Shown in pieces: positions 14,301 through 22,174 of a stretch of DNA of 64,000 bases; position 1 is the first letter of the stretch; each line of letters begins with the position of its first letter. The notes below the pieces were generated by a model. The model was not told the DNA's origin. It worked only from the letters and a program-made list of their open reading frames with translations, and did not search any database. Both the position numbers and the translations under genes were made by a program. The DNA is from Berghia stephanieae (Eukaryota; Mollusca; Gastropoda; Nudibranchia; Aeolidiidae). The stretch spans positions 16,797,107 through 16,861,106 of the forward strand of contig CM067455.1 of NCBI GenBank assembly GCA_034508935.3, written 5' to 3'.

Positions 14301-16829
14301 ATTTAGGTTATATCAACGCTAGTAAAAAGGAAGAAAATGGAATAGTAAAAAGTTCTAGAATTACAATTAAAAAGCACCCAAGAGAAAGTAAGACAAAGCG
14401 GAACTGAGAACAAATAGGGATCAGATGTAGATTCCAAGAGCATACCACCAATGTACTTAATTTGAGATCACCTATAAGTCTCACCCTGACACAAGCACAA
14501 AATCCAACAAAGAGGAATACACTCAAATGCTTACATTATACATTTAAAATAACAAATATAAAAATACATAACAGAGAGATGATTTACAAGGAAAAAAATA
14601 GCATCTCCCAAAACAATAACTATGCATTTGACTGTTGCCCTCCCAGCTAGGACTCCGACCAGGGCCAGGAAAAAAAAGTAATCTCATTCCAAGACAAAGA
14701 CAGAAAGCATGTTGGAAAACAGATATAAGGGGATAGAAGACACAGTAAGTGCCTCCCTGCCCACTATGGGAGGCTAGGAACCCCACCCAGTCCGTCTGAC
14801 TGCCTCACTAGAGCAATCTGATCATGGTTTAGTCCTAGACTACTTAAAAAGTCTCATTCGGACACAGTGAAGTGATTCCCGCCAGGATTTGAACCATCAT
14901 ATCGCAGGGACGTTACCTCCTCTAAGCTTGGTGAGAAGTTGCCAGGCTTTGATACCAGTAAGAGGAGACACTGGGTGACGGCGAATCGGCTTCGGTCGAG
15001 GAGCTGCCTCACGGCCAGTGCGCTTCATCGGTGGGGTCTTTCTGACTGTCCAACGTATACCCGCTGTGGGCAAGAACCTGAGACGGCAGAGCATCTAGTC
15101 GAACGGTGTGTTGTGACGATGCTACCCGGCGGGTTGGCGACGGTGCAAGACTGTGGGCCGGGCTTTGCTGATTGGGTCAATCGTCATAACATAGTAGTGT
15201 GAGAACCATAAGAGGCTGCTGCCAGGATTTGAATGGATAAGGGTCTTTCATTGCATTTTTCATAGTTTTCTTGCTTATTTTGTCGGAGTGGCTATTCGTC
15301 AGTACTGACCCCCAGGCGCTGGCACCTGCGGGTCAGTACTGACGAACAGGCACCGGCGTCTGGGGGTCAGTACTGACTAATACTATTACTAGTACTGATG
15401 CCAATTGGTCAGTTCTGACCTGGCCACGGGCGTTGACGGTACCAAAATTATGGAAAAATGCCATTTTTAAAAATAACTTGCTCTACGACAAATAAATCAG
15501 CATTTCCTGTCCCATACTACTAGTCGCAGGGAAGCCCTTGTTTTCACTAAACTTTTTTGTCGGTTTACGTGAGATTTGTTTAATAAATATATCAATTAAT
15601 TAAACAAGTGAAATTGTCCAATCCTGAGAAAAAGACCAAATTTGGTGTTGATACGCCAAACTGGAAGCCCTATATTTCGGTTCATCCAACGCACATGCTC
15701 ACTGCACTGATGCGTGGCGCCAGAACTGAAAGTGAAAGCTCTTTCATTGTCTCGTCTTTCTTCATTCCTGTCATTTGAAAGTGCTAGCCCATTTGAAATT
15801 CGGCTTGCTCGCATCTTACTGAGACAGGAAAAGTAGAAAACGGTAAGGGCTGCCTGAAGCCGGTGATCGTAAAATACTAACGAAAGAGTGAAAATGAAAG
15901 GCTTCGTATGGGAACAAAACAGACAATGGACGTTTCGGGTACAAACCCTTCATCAGCACAACAATACACAAATAAACGTGGAAAACAAATAAAATATAAT
16001 GAAAAATAACTTGTATCGTCTGTACTCAATGGTGGTTGCATGCAGTATGAATGAAATGTTAGCGTGGGTAGAGGATAGGGTGCCCCAGGGGGGTGATCTG
16101 ACTGATAAGAAAAGGTCAGCGTCAGGGAACAGAACCTTCCAGAAAATAATGGAAGATAAAAGACATATATAAGTGGTAGTAGTAATAGTAGTAGCAGTAG
16201 TGATAGTAGTAGTGAGTGGTAATAGTAGTAGTAGTAAGTAGTAGAAAGCTGTAGTGAAACAGTAGGGGGCGAGGTGAAAAAGTCACGGCGGAGGTGGGGT
16301 TAAGGGGGGGGGGGGGGTGTTGAATGAACGAAGGTCGAATCTTCGCGAAGGAAATACGAACGGTCGGATGGCTGGCGATGTGATAGTAAAGTGGAATATA
16401 GATAGATAACTATGCGATTACGTGTTCTCTGTGGGATTGCTTACGTTGGTGAGACCGGAAAGAGGCTGGGTGACAGATTCGTGCAGCACTTGCGCGTCAT
16501 ATCGAACTGTGCAGACACTTCAATCTGCCGGACTACTGCGATGTACAGCGTGTGTGTGTGTGTGTGTGTTTAGTTTTTGCCATTCGGACACTTCCACCCG
16601 CCGACGTAGGGAAACTCACCTGATCAAGTCGTTGGGAACGCTGACTCCACGCGGACTCAACACCAGGATTGACCACCACTAACCTCCACTTCGTATCCCG
16701 CTGTGCAACCACCTCTTAGTCAATACTATCTTTGAGCCTTTTCGATGTCAACGTCACCCATATTCATAACCACTGCTGCCACTACAGCTACTGCTGCTGC
16801 TACTAATACTACTACTACTACTACTACTT

Positions 16830-16866
<37 letters not shown>

Positions 16867-17107
16867 CGTTATACTTCCGGATGGCAATGTTGTGAACTCC
16901 TTGGCCAAGCGCATTCTATCTATATTCCTTTTTACTATCACATCGCCATCCGACCGTTCGTATTTCCTTCGCGAAGATTCGACCTTCGCTCATCCAAACA
17001 CCCCCCCCCCACCTCCGCCGTGACTTTTTCACCTCGCCCCCTCCAGTTTCACTCCAGCTTTCTACTACTAACTACTTCTACTACTGCCACTACTACTACC
17101 ACTACTG

Positions 17108-17170
<63 letters not shown>

Positions 17171-17558
17171 TAATATGTCTTTTATCTCCCACCCACGTCT
17201 TATAGTCGGTGTTACGATTTAAGAAGCCGTACTTTAAAACTGCGTTCACAAGTTCAGTTATTTTCAGTATATTCTTATAATAAATAAATAAAATAGAATT
17301 CCCTTTATTCATGGAAAATTTGTATCTAGGGTCTATACCAAGGGAAGGCTGGAATAACCTAGGCATCAGCCGCAGTTCAGCGCCACAAGTCGAGCTAGGG
17401 CGAGGTGACTAGCTCAAGGTCACACAGGGCAGCGGTGGCGGTTGATCGAACTCGGTACCTTTCTGGTACGAAGCAAAGACCGTACCGCTGAGCCACGCTG
17501 CCCAAAAATAGAATAATCTAATCGTTATCAAGTTTCTCCTCCTTTCCGTTATTTATTA

Positions 17559-17650
<92 letters not shown>

Positions 17651-19894
17651 TTGCATGACAAAAAAAAAAAATAATTAAAAAATCCTCATCAATAGAATAG
17701 ACAAAGTATTATAAAAGAATCGTAACAGGAAATATTATATAACACATTTTCCTCTATTTTTCTTTAAATTAAGCTATAACGAAAATATACTTGGGAAAAA
17801 ACAATAAAAAAAAAACAAAAAACAACAACAACAAAAACCCAAAGAAATAGAATGGACAACATAAAATAAAAAAGAATCTTATGGTGGCTTGAAATAACGA
17901 GTCATATCGTTGCCCCAACGGCATCTAACGCGTTAGAAATCAAACTTATCTAAGTGACCAAGTGTTACTGTGTGCCATCGGATAAGTTGGCCTGAGAGCC
18001 TGGGATTTTAATTGTTTTGTTTTTTTAATGGTATACTTTAGGAAGTGACGAATAAGTGCGAAGAGGTCTTTGCACTGACGAACAGGTCCGATGTTCGTCA
18101 GTGCTGATCAATGGGGTGGGCAGTGGCACAGACCGAATAGAGGTTGTCTGTGGGCGGTGGCACCTGTTGTTCAATACTGACCAATAGACACCAGGTTATT
18201 GGTCAGTACTGACCTCCAGGCACTGGCGTCTGTTCGTCAGTACTGACCCGCATGTGCTAGCGCCTGGGAGTCAGTACTGACCAATAGCCCTAGCCTATTT
18301 TTGTGGGGTATCGTGTATTCAGGACTCTTTTCAGTTGTTTTCTATGGAATCTATCTAATCTTTGCTCTTCAGTTCCAGTCAGTGCCCATGTTCCGCAGTT
18401 GTAATATACGCACAGATTTTGCAAGGGTTGTGTATAATTTGATTTCAGTGTTTAATTTTATTTTATCTTTTCTAATCCATATATGTACGTAATAATTTAT
18501 TTAGTGCAACTGTCGATAAAGTCTTTCTTCTTTCTACATCTTCCTTATACTATTAATGATCCTACTTTTTTCGTGGCTCTCCATCCATCTTTCTTCCTTG
18601 ACAGTAATGTTACATCTGTTTTATCAATATTAATGTATAAATTAATTATTACATTACATTTCATCTTTCTTCTTCTTATAATTGTCTATTTCCCTCTATT
18701 AGGGTAAATGACGAGGGTTCTGAAGATGACAAGGAAGCCGTGTTGAAAGACAAAAACGCACCAGAGAGGTAAGGGCAACTAAATTATTTTCTTTTCACCA
18801 AGATATTAAAACAACTTCTGCCTTCAATATTTATGATCAAATATGTATATACAATCGTAGTACTAATGTATAGTAGTAGTATGAGCAGTAGCATTGGTTC
18901 TAGTAGTAGTAGTACTTATTGTATAGTAATAGTAGTAGTAGTAATGATACTAGCAGTAGCATTAGTTCTAGTAGTACTAGTAGTAGTAGTTATTGTATAG
19001 TAGTAATATTAGTAATGGCAGTAGCATTGGTTCTAGTAGTAGTTGTATAGTAGTCGTAGAAATACTTATTGTATTGGAGGAGAATAGTAGTAGTAGTAGT
19101 TGTAGTAGTAGTAATGGTAGAAGTAGTCGTTATGGTAGTGGTAATAGTAACAGTTACAGCAGCACCATAAGCAGTGATATTAATGATACACATTATAGTT
19201 TTATGTAGTGTCAGTGGTAGATGGATCCCTCAGCAACTCACGAGACAAAAAAGTATTTAGTTTAAGATATGGAGGGAAAAAAGTATAGTAGAAGTAGAAG
19301 TTGTGGACTGTAAAAATTAATAAATAAAAATGAATATAAGTTTTTAAAAAAAGAACAAAATACAATCGTGGAACGCTTCAGGTTCAAAAGAAGGGTTTTG
19401 AGCCTGAACGTTCCGTGTTTGGTATTTTTAAATTTATTTTTATTTTCAGAGGAAGAAAAATGGGGATTTTGATTTGGTTGTTAGAGCACAATCCAAATAT
19501 ATTTAGCCACTGTTTTGAGTCTCCATTTTAATTAAATTTGTTTAAAATTCCCTTTATTCATCCCAAAGGGGAAATTTGTCTCTCGGGTCTATTCCAAGGG
19601 AAGACTGGAAGAACCCAGGCATTAGCCGCAATGCAGCGCCGCAGATATATAAATATAATATAATATGAAACTCTCATCTGTCATTTCAGCATTGGCCATG
19701 AGGACTGTGTAAAATCTTGTGAAGGATTAAAGGCAGGCCTTTACCCATCCTGCGACGGCTGCAAGCATTTTGTCGTATGCACGCAGAAAGGTAAATGGAT
19801 TAAACGCGACTGTTTCCGAGGCAAGCTATGGGACCAAAAGAGAAAGCGGTGCATGACGAAATCTTCCACATGTCAATGGAAAGTAGACGAGTAG
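1878..19894 (+). CDS. Secreted TSP1-repeat / CBM14 chitin-binding protein (3' part of a spliced gene)
   Basis: Seen: spliced exons 1878-1889, 2665-2841, 4426-4599, 8776-8985, 11419-11634, 12721-12921, 13404-13602, 18703-18768 and 19690-19894. Every exon is bounded by AG and GT, and the phases agree (1-1 through the repeats, then phase 2), giving 485 residues and a TAG stop. Domain order is four thrombospondin type-1 repeats, the last two preceded by Pro/Gln linkers, then two peritrophin-like six-cysteine domains, a short acidic linker and a third cysteine domain. Known: TSP1 repeats bind matrix and glycans, and CBM14 binds chitin. Inferred: an extracellular matrix, cuticle, mucus or shell-matrix protein. 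The signal peptide and N-terminus are upstream of the window. Introns are full of repeats. Exons 13404 onward are repeated after the assembly gap. The exact orthologue is not recognised. Confidence 0.85.
2665..2841 (+). CDS. TSP1 repeat 1 exon
   Basis: A 177-nt symmetrical phase 1-1 exon follows the acceptor TTCAACAG and ends at donor GTATGC. It encodes WTTWAVWSSCSVTCG, carrying the W-x-x-W C-mannosylation signature and the C-x-x-S/T-C-G O-fucosylation signature of TSP1 repeats. An arginine-rich strand and further cysteines follow. It is a complete single-exon domain. Confidence 0.93.
3015..3158. repeat. Near-perfect ~65-bp-arm hairpin (MITE-like) in an intron
   Basis: The left arm (from 3015) and right arm (ending 3158) are reverse complements over about 65 bases, apart from a few mismatches and small indels. 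They are separated by about a dozen bases. The shared sequence includes CAATGTTTGGTTCACGCCAA at the outer end. No clear target duplication is visible. A full-length hairpin DNA transposon relic is the likeliest origin. Confidence 0.8.
3306..3337 (+). repeat. (GT)n microsatellite
   Basis: About 16 uninterrupted GT units in the intron between TSP1 exons 1 and 2. Confidence 0.95.
3609..4291 (+). repeat. 56-bp minisatellite, about 12 units
   Basis: Tandem ~56-bp units share ACTTTTAATGTTTATACAAT and GATCTGAAAGATCAC. Units vary by a few substitutions and short deletions. Each unit contains a pyrimidine-rich stretch ending in TTTTAG, resembling a 3' splice site, and the array lies just upstream of the real acceptor of TSP1 exon 2. 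Confidence 0.93.
4426..4599 (+). CDS. TSP1 repeat 2 exon
   Basis: A 174-nt phase 1-1 exon lies between acceptor ATTGACAG and donor GTAAAT. It encodes KWSNWSPWSTCTATCG, with the W-x-x-W-x-x-W-x-x-C core and an intact C-x-x-T-C-G fucosylation signature, then TGRTRQC and later cysteines. It is a complete TSP1 repeat. Confidence 0.93.
4677..4960 (+). repeat. SINE-B copy
   Basis: A tRNA-like head (TGGTATGACACTCGCTTTTG and GGGTTCGAGCCTC) is followed by a body with 'CACATTTAGTGGATATTGCA' near its end. Further copies lie near 6775, 10785, 12455, 22175(-), 35160(-), 42175(-), 50025(-), 53245(-) and a 3' scrap near 55250. It is a tRNA-derived SINE, but I cannot assign a named family. Confidence 0.8.
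5299..5370 (+). repeat. (AT)n microsatellite
   Basis: About 70 bases of alternating A and T run into a short (CA)n. It directly abuts the left end of the mariner element, where any TA target duplication would be masked. Confidence 0.9.
5381..6472 (+). mobile_element. Broken mariner DNA transposon
   Basis: The ends form terminal inverted repeats: CAAGGGTTGGCTGTATTTA at the left and, inverted, CAAGGGCAGGCTGATTTATA at the right, both followed by GTACCGTTT. The longest open stretch (6044-6304) contains DDNARPHT and HPAYSLDLVPSDYFLF, which are mariner catalytic-core motifs around the second and third aspartates. The element is about 1.09 kb, slightly shorter than typical mariners (~1.3 kb). Several stops and frameshifts interrupt the transposase, so it is inactive. 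It lies in the intron between TSP1 exons 2 and 3. Confidence 0.88.
6775..7052 (+). repeat. SINE-B copy (diverged)
   Basis: The head (GGCTTTGTAGTCCAGTGGTG and CTGGTTCGAGTTATG) and the body ending TTTTAGTGGATTTTGCACTT match the SINE-B family with many substitutions. Confidence 0.7.
7085..7215 (+). repeat. Short element with hammerhead-like core
   Basis: It matches the reverse complement of 8198-8336 over most of its length. The core reads GGCTGAAGAAGAG ... CCCGAAATGTTC, resembling CUGANGA-stem II-GAAA of hammerhead ribozymes but with a poor stem II. See the intact-boundary copy at 8198-8336. Confidence 0.6.
7247..7645 (-). pseudogene. LINE ORF2 C-terminal fragment
   Basis: A 132-residue open stretch contains NYWVAANRLRSKHTR, HKWGLQESPTCPKC and HLVLDFPETKLEGGFE. 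This is the 'ANRLR...HKWG...C-x-x-C...H' tail found after the reverse transcriptase of several non-LTR retrotransposons. The same tail appears at 14925-15205 and 59400-61628. No upstream RT motifs are present, so this is a 5'-truncated remnant. Confidence 0.75.
7930..8455 (+). repeat. Family C element, opposite orientation, old copy
   Basis: It matches the reverse complement of the ~520-bp family C elements, for example GTCTTTGTCTTGGAATGAGA, GAGATGATATCTTTTCTTG and a CTAGGTGATCTCAAA block. It is more diverged than the 27-32 kb copies and is split by the 139-bp insertion at 8198-8336. Confidence 0.7.
8198..8336 (-). mobile_element. 139-bp insertion with 12-bp target duplication and hammerhead-like core
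   Basis: AGTGGGATCTTA is present at both 8186-8197 and 8337-8348, bracketing 139 bp that interrupt a family C element. On the - strand the insert contains GGCTGAAGAAGGG, then GAGCCCGAAACATTCC. Target duplications of this length are usual for target-primed retrotransposition. Related copies lie near 7085, 19355 and 39295. Confidence 0.75.
8776..8985 (+). CDS. TSP1 repeat 3 exon with Pro/Gln linker
   Basis: A 210-nt phase 1-1 exon follows acceptor CACCACCAG. It begins with a Pro/Gln linker (PQPPPQPQPQP), then RDDISWTTWSAWKSCDC, TRSRQC and three later cysteines. The W-x-x-W core is kept, but the C-x-x-S/T-C-G fucosylation site of repeats 1-2 is replaced by CDCVTG. The donor GTTGGT is weak. Exon 11419-11634 is its closest relative, so the two probably arose by exon duplication. 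Confidence 0.9.
9073..10780. other. Long AT-rich intron, nothing recognised
   Basis: This is intron between TSP1 exons 3 and 4. It is T-rich, with scattered poly-T/A runs and no open frame with recognisable protein similarity. Confidence 0.5.
10785..11065 (+). repeat. SINE-B copy
   Basis: The tRNA-like head (GTCTTGTGGTATGACACTCG, TGGTTCGAGCCTTG) and body ending CACATTTTAGTGGATATTGC match the copy at 4677-4960 closely. Confidence 0.78.
11135..11210 (+). repeat. tRNA-like sequence
   Basis: AGTAGCTCAGTTGATAAGTA resembles an A-box arm and TTGGTTCAATTAC a B-box arm, at tRNA spacing. The acceptor ends do not pair, so it is a SINE head or tRNA relic rather than a tRNA gene. Confidence 0.45.
11419..11634 (+). 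CDS. TSP1 repeat 4 exon with Pro/Gln linker
   Basis: A 216-nt phase 1-1 exon starts after CATTGCCAG and ends at a perfect GTAAGT donor. The linker PQPQPQPQPQ is followed by RDDIQWTTWSTWKQCNC, RERSRQC and three more cysteines. Like repeat 3 it lacks the fucosylation site. Layout and spacing match exon 8776-8985. Confidence 0.92.
12455..12672 (+). repeat. SINE-B copy, 5' truncated
   Basis: It lacks the tRNA-like head and begins in GGGCTCTTTACTCACTTACTC. It continues through the family body to TTTAGTGGATATTGCGCTGT. It ends about 50 bp upstream of the first CBM14 acceptor, so it contributes sequence near a splice site. Confidence 0.72.
12721..12921 (+). CDS. CBM14-like cysteine domain 1 exon
   Basis: A 201-nt phase 1-1 exon lies between ATTGTTACAG and GTAAGT. 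It encodes ECVESCTGKSDGVYASC, then CSQYIRCTSG, RMDCSRGSEWDSHKNTC and later cysteines. The G-x-Y-x-x-C, C-x-x-Y-x-x-C and C-x-x-G-x-x-W-D spacing is that of peritrophin-A/CBM14 chitin-binding domains. Aromatic residues expected in the binding face are present (Y, Y, W). Confidence 0.88.
13012..13150 (+). repeat. (TAG/TRG)n triplet-rich microsatellite
   Basis: Imperfect GTAGTA-type triplets in the intron after CBM14 exon 1. Confidence 0.85.
13404..13602 (+). CDS. CBM14-like cysteine domain 2 exon
   Basis: A 199-nt exon enters in phase 1 and leaves in phase 2 (TTC TG|GTATGT). It encodes DGRYQSCGRCNTYAEC, LSVKQCPVPTDEF, TGRCENQKSPTC and then a Gly/Ser/Arg-rich tail. The six-cysteine spacing fits CBM14. 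Bases from 13524 onward are repeated from 36501, the first base after the assembly gap. Confidence 0.9.
13739..13804 (+). CDS. Possible 66-nt cassette exon (low support)
   Basis: Acceptor AAATTCAG (13731-13738) and donor GTAAGA bracket 66 bases without stops. They fit between exons 13404-13602 and 18703-18768 in phase 2. A stronger acceptor 8 bases upstream (TTTTGTCTAG) would create TGA at the junction. Direct joining of the two neighbouring exons also keeps the frame (TG|G), so this exon may be skipped or not real. The predicted residues show no domain. Confidence 0.25.
14268..14793 (-). repeat. Family C interspersed element
   Basis: This ~520-bp element starts at GGGTTTTACGGCGCTTGCAA and ends at GGAACCCCACCCAG on the + strand. 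The old copy at 7930 is in the opposite orientation. It encodes no conserved protein. Copies share the end sequences and several internal blocks such as GAGATGATTTACAAGGAAAA. Its class is unknown; the length and lack of coding suggest a SINE-like or non-autonomous element. Copy B counterpart is 37241-37764. Confidence 0.85.
14925..15205 (+). pseudogene. LINE ORF2 C-terminal fragment
   Basis: It encodes PGFDTSKRRHWVTANRLRSR, HRWGLSDCPTYTRCGQEPET, AEHLVERCVVTMLPGG and DWVNRHNIVV before a stop. This is the conserved tail of a non-LTR retrotransposon ORF2, with a C-x-x-C...H...C zinc-knuckle-like set. Only the tail remains. Copy B equivalent 37895-38172 is shifted in its last part. A sister copy lies at 59155-61628. 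Confidence 0.8.
15931..15956 (-). ncRNA. Hammerhead-ribozyme-like motif
   Basis: On the - strand the sequence reads CTGATGA, AGGGTTTGTACCC, GAAACGTC. CUGANGA and GAAA are the two conserved hammerhead core strands, and ACGU before the final C is self-complementary, as in dimeric hammerheads with a minimal helix III. Against it, an extra A sits before the GGG/CCC stem II and helix I is weak. It lies about 0.5 kb from a Penelope GIY-YIG remnant, and Penelope-like elements are known to carry hammerheads. Activity is untested. Confidence 0.4.
16163..17181. repeat. Long inverted repeat flanking a Penelope-like remnant
   Basis: Arms at about 16163-16417 and 16908-17181 are reverse complements with high identity, sharing GAAGGTCGAATCTTCGCGAA, AATACGAACGGTCGGATGG and GTGAAAAAGTCACGGCGGAG. 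The arms include (TAG)n and poly-G stretches of different length. They enclose the GIY-YIG fragment, which fits inverted pLTR-like ends known from Penelope elements. Confidence 0.82.
16424..16682 (+). pseudogene. Penelope-like element GIY-YIG endonuclease remnant
   Basis: The sequence encodes CGIAYVGETGKRLGDRF followed by VQHL, and near its end RRRRETHLIKSLGTLTPRGLN. These are the N- and C-terminal signatures of the GIY-YIG endonuclease that follows the reverse transcriptase in Penelope-like elements. The reading frame is broken and the reverse transcriptase is absent, so it is a fossil fragment. It sits inside the insertion found only in copy A. Confidence 0.82.
17100..17652 (+). repeat. Triplet microsatellites (CTA)n and (ATT)n
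   Basis: (CTA)n fills about 17105-17165 and (ATT)n about 17555-17650, both nearly pure. They flank the SINE-A copy. Confidence 0.9.
17290..17510 (-). repeat. SINE-A copy
   Basis: The reverse complement shows the tRNA-like head (GGCTCAGCGGTACGGTCTTT, GTTCGATCAACC) and a body ending in the motif for 'CTTCCCTTGG', then ATGAATAAAGGGAATTC. It is a nearly full-length copy nested in the 3.0-kb insertion. Confidence 0.8.
18703..18768 (+). CDS. Acidic linker exon of the TSP1/CBM14 gene
   Basis: A 66-nt phase 2-2 exon lies between TCTATTAG and GTAAGG. It encodes VNDEGSEDDKEAVLKDKNAP, a charged linker between the second and third cysteine domains. It is identical in copy B (38662-38727), while surrounding intron sequence differs. 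Because its length is a multiple of three it could be skipped without a frame change. Confidence 0.85.
18860..19195 (+). repeat. (TAG)n-rich imperfect microsatellite
   Basis: More than 300 bp of degenerate TAGTAG/TAGCAG triplets in the intron between the linker exon and the last exon. Copy B carries a slightly shorter version at 38820-39140. Confidence 0.85.
19355..19440 (+). repeat. Hammerhead-like short element, folded copy
   Basis: GGAACGCTTCAGGTTCAAAA is followed almost immediately by its near reverse complement, TTTTGAGCCTGAACGTTCC, making a hairpin of about 20 bp. Flanks match the 139-bp family (GTGTTTGGTATTTT). Copy B: 39295-39378. Confidence 0.6.
19540..19645 (-). repeat. SINE-A 3' fragment
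   Basis: The reverse complement contains CTGGGTTCTTCCAGTC and the motif for 'CTTCCCTTGGAATAGACC', then an ATGAATAAAGGGAATTT end. It sits about 45 bp upstream of the last coding exon's acceptor. Copy B: 39485-39597. Confidence 0.72.
19690..19894 (+). CDS. CBM14-like cysteine domain 3, last exon
   Basis: A 205-nt exon after GTCATTTCAG completes AG|C and ends in TAG at 19892-19894. It encodes HEDCVKSCEGLKAGLYPSC, CKHFVVCTQKGKW, RDCFRGKLWDQKRKRC and STCQWKVDE. G-x-Y-x-x-C, C-x-x-F-x-x-C and G-x-x-W-D-x-x-x-x-x-C are the CBM14 pattern. The protein is identical in copy B (39642-39846). Confidence 0.93.
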
Positions 19895-21960
19895 ATTTTT
19901 ATTTTTTAAACATTTTATTGTAAAAATGAAAGCTCACTATTTTTTTTTTGTTTTTTTTTGTTGTAAGTTTGCAGTGCTTTTTGTGTGTTTGGTCGTTTTT
20001 TTTTTGTGAGCAGAGGAAACATTTGTGTGATCCATTTATTTCCGTGGATGCTTTATTTCTTTCATTTATTCCTGGTTTTTTGTTTTTTTTTTGTAGTTTT
20101 TTTTTCTATTCTTTCTTAGAATGATGTGCACTCATGAAATAACTAAAAATGTTATACCTACTTTCTCATGGTATAAATTGGATGAAAGATAGATAAGCAG
20201 CTACCTCTTGTCTCCTAACGGTTTGATTGTCAATGTTTGTCAAAACGCTTGTCTTTGCCTGGCATTTCAGGCCTGCCCCAGACAACTAACAAAAATACAC
20301 GTTTAACTGATAAACATATATAATATATAATTGGAAATTTGAATTTAAAGAAAATCTGTATTAATATTAACCAAAAATACACCATTTTCAGCCTAGTTTC
20401 CAAATGTTTTAGACAAATAGATGCGGTGAAGGTGACATATATTCATTTTGAAGGGAAAATAACAGTTTTTTGTTGGTTTTATTTTTTTTAAAAGATATAC
20501 CAGGGAAAAAAAAGAACTCGGGTTAATAAAATAAAAAAAAGGTCCACATACTAATTAAATGGACGTATGTGGCAGGTTTGATATTAGCTTGGATAAATGC
20601 AATTCAATCATAACGGCCAAAGGTGCTACCCGGTTTTTATAAGCCATTTATAATAATAATACCATGACTGAATCTGACAGAATGTCTGCCAAGATGAATC
20701 AATTTTGTTTTGTCTGAGTCAGAGTGAGCCATTTTATTTTGTTAATCATTTGTTTTAAACTGTTTCTTTTTCTTTGAATAAATGTAGAAATGTCAGGGTC
20801 ATTCCATTAACATTTCTGTAATTGTCAATATATCCCTTTTTTTTCTTGTTAATGTATAGTTTGATTATAACAACATGTAGTGACATTATGTGCTTTAATT
20901 CTTTTTTTACAAGGTATTATTATGATATTGTATTTTTTTTTAATACATCAAAATAGAATTTGATAATGTATGATGTTTCGTCAGATTATCTTGAACTCTA
21001 GTTCATCAAGTAATTACTACAAGGACATTTTGTCAACGTTTAATATCCGGTTTTGGAAATATTTAGTTTTAATTCATCGTTGATCACCAATAATCTTGTT
21101 GTATTAGAAAATGCACGAAATGGAGAGTTTGATCCCTAGATTTTAGATAGATGATAGAAACATGATGCTTGTTTTACTTCAATGAAGTGCTGATTTGTTC
21201 ATGCTTCAAAGTGCAGCATCAAACTTTTATTATGTGCTCCATTCATATTTTTTTTTTCATCTCTTATTCAACATCTAAACCACCACATTCATATTTGGTG
21301 ATACTACCATATGTAAAAACAAAAACAAAACAAAAATTAAAATCACCATTTTGTCAGCATTGACCCAGATCATCTGATATCCATGAAAATAATTGGTTTC
21401 TTGTAGTAGAAACAAAGTTCATTTTAAATGGAAGTCTTAATCTGAGTTTAGAAATTCTGACTAGGAAATAAATTGAAAGACAGAAAAGAAAAAAACTTCC
21501 AGCAAACCAAAATTTGATACAACAATTTTTAAAAAAGACAAATTTCTAAAATTGCAACAGTTACACATATTCATGCCCGGCCACTCTCTGACAAATCAAA
21601 TTCAATTTAAAAAAACAAAAAACAAAACATTGTCCAGAAATACGTTAAAAAAGTAACTTTGCACATGTTTTGGAATAGAATTTTTTTAGAACTTTTGAGA
21701 AGTCAAGAAAATATTTAGGAGTAGGAGCTTTGTGATGATGCGAAACTATCAAGTTCAATGTGGTGTTTAAGTGAATTATAGTGCCTTACATATCAAATCT
21801 GTAGGATATTTTATTATACACTATTATGGTAACATACTTATTAACTCTTGATTTACTCAAATAATGTATGTGCTGAAACAAAATGCATTCAAGTTATAGT
21901 CTTATCAAATGGCATGCAACGTATCTCTTGTAATAATCTTATGTCAAAATAAATAAACAT
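19895..21960 (+). other. Probable 3' UTR / downstream region of the TSP1/CBM14 gene
   Basis: AT-rich with poly-T runs and no coding signal. AATAAA signals occur at 20777-20782 and around 21948-21957, and either could end the transcript. The matching stretch in copy B (39847-41970) differs mostly by small indels in homopolymers. Confidence 0.5.
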
Positions 21961-22174
21961 TTTTATTTTTTACAATATTGTTTTTATTTATTTGTTTTAT
22001 TATTGTGTGTGTCATGTTCATTTGTTGTTTTTCTGTTATTTTGCAAGAATGTTTGAAAATAATCTATGATGAAGTTTTCTGTAGCATGGGCTTGCTGAGT
22101 GGTTTTGTGTCTCACTTTGTGGCAAAGAGGAGCAATGGCGAGTATGGCCAGTGAAAGGTTTTTAAACTTGAGCT

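Larger units (their letters stand above)
15282..18295. mobile_element. 3.0-kb insertion with palindromic terminal inverted repeats, absent from copy B
   Basis: Copy B has an empty site here, inside CTTATTTTTTGTGGGG. The two ends form inverted repeats of about 90 bp, each built from three or more GTCAGTACTGAC palindromes separated by related spacers. A short TATTTT target duplication is blurred by a T run. Inside are a Penelope-like remnant, a long hairpin, a SINE-A copy and triplet repeats, so it is a composite. No transposase was seen. The superfamily is unknown; its palindromic ends resemble Foldback-type elements. Confidence 0.8.
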
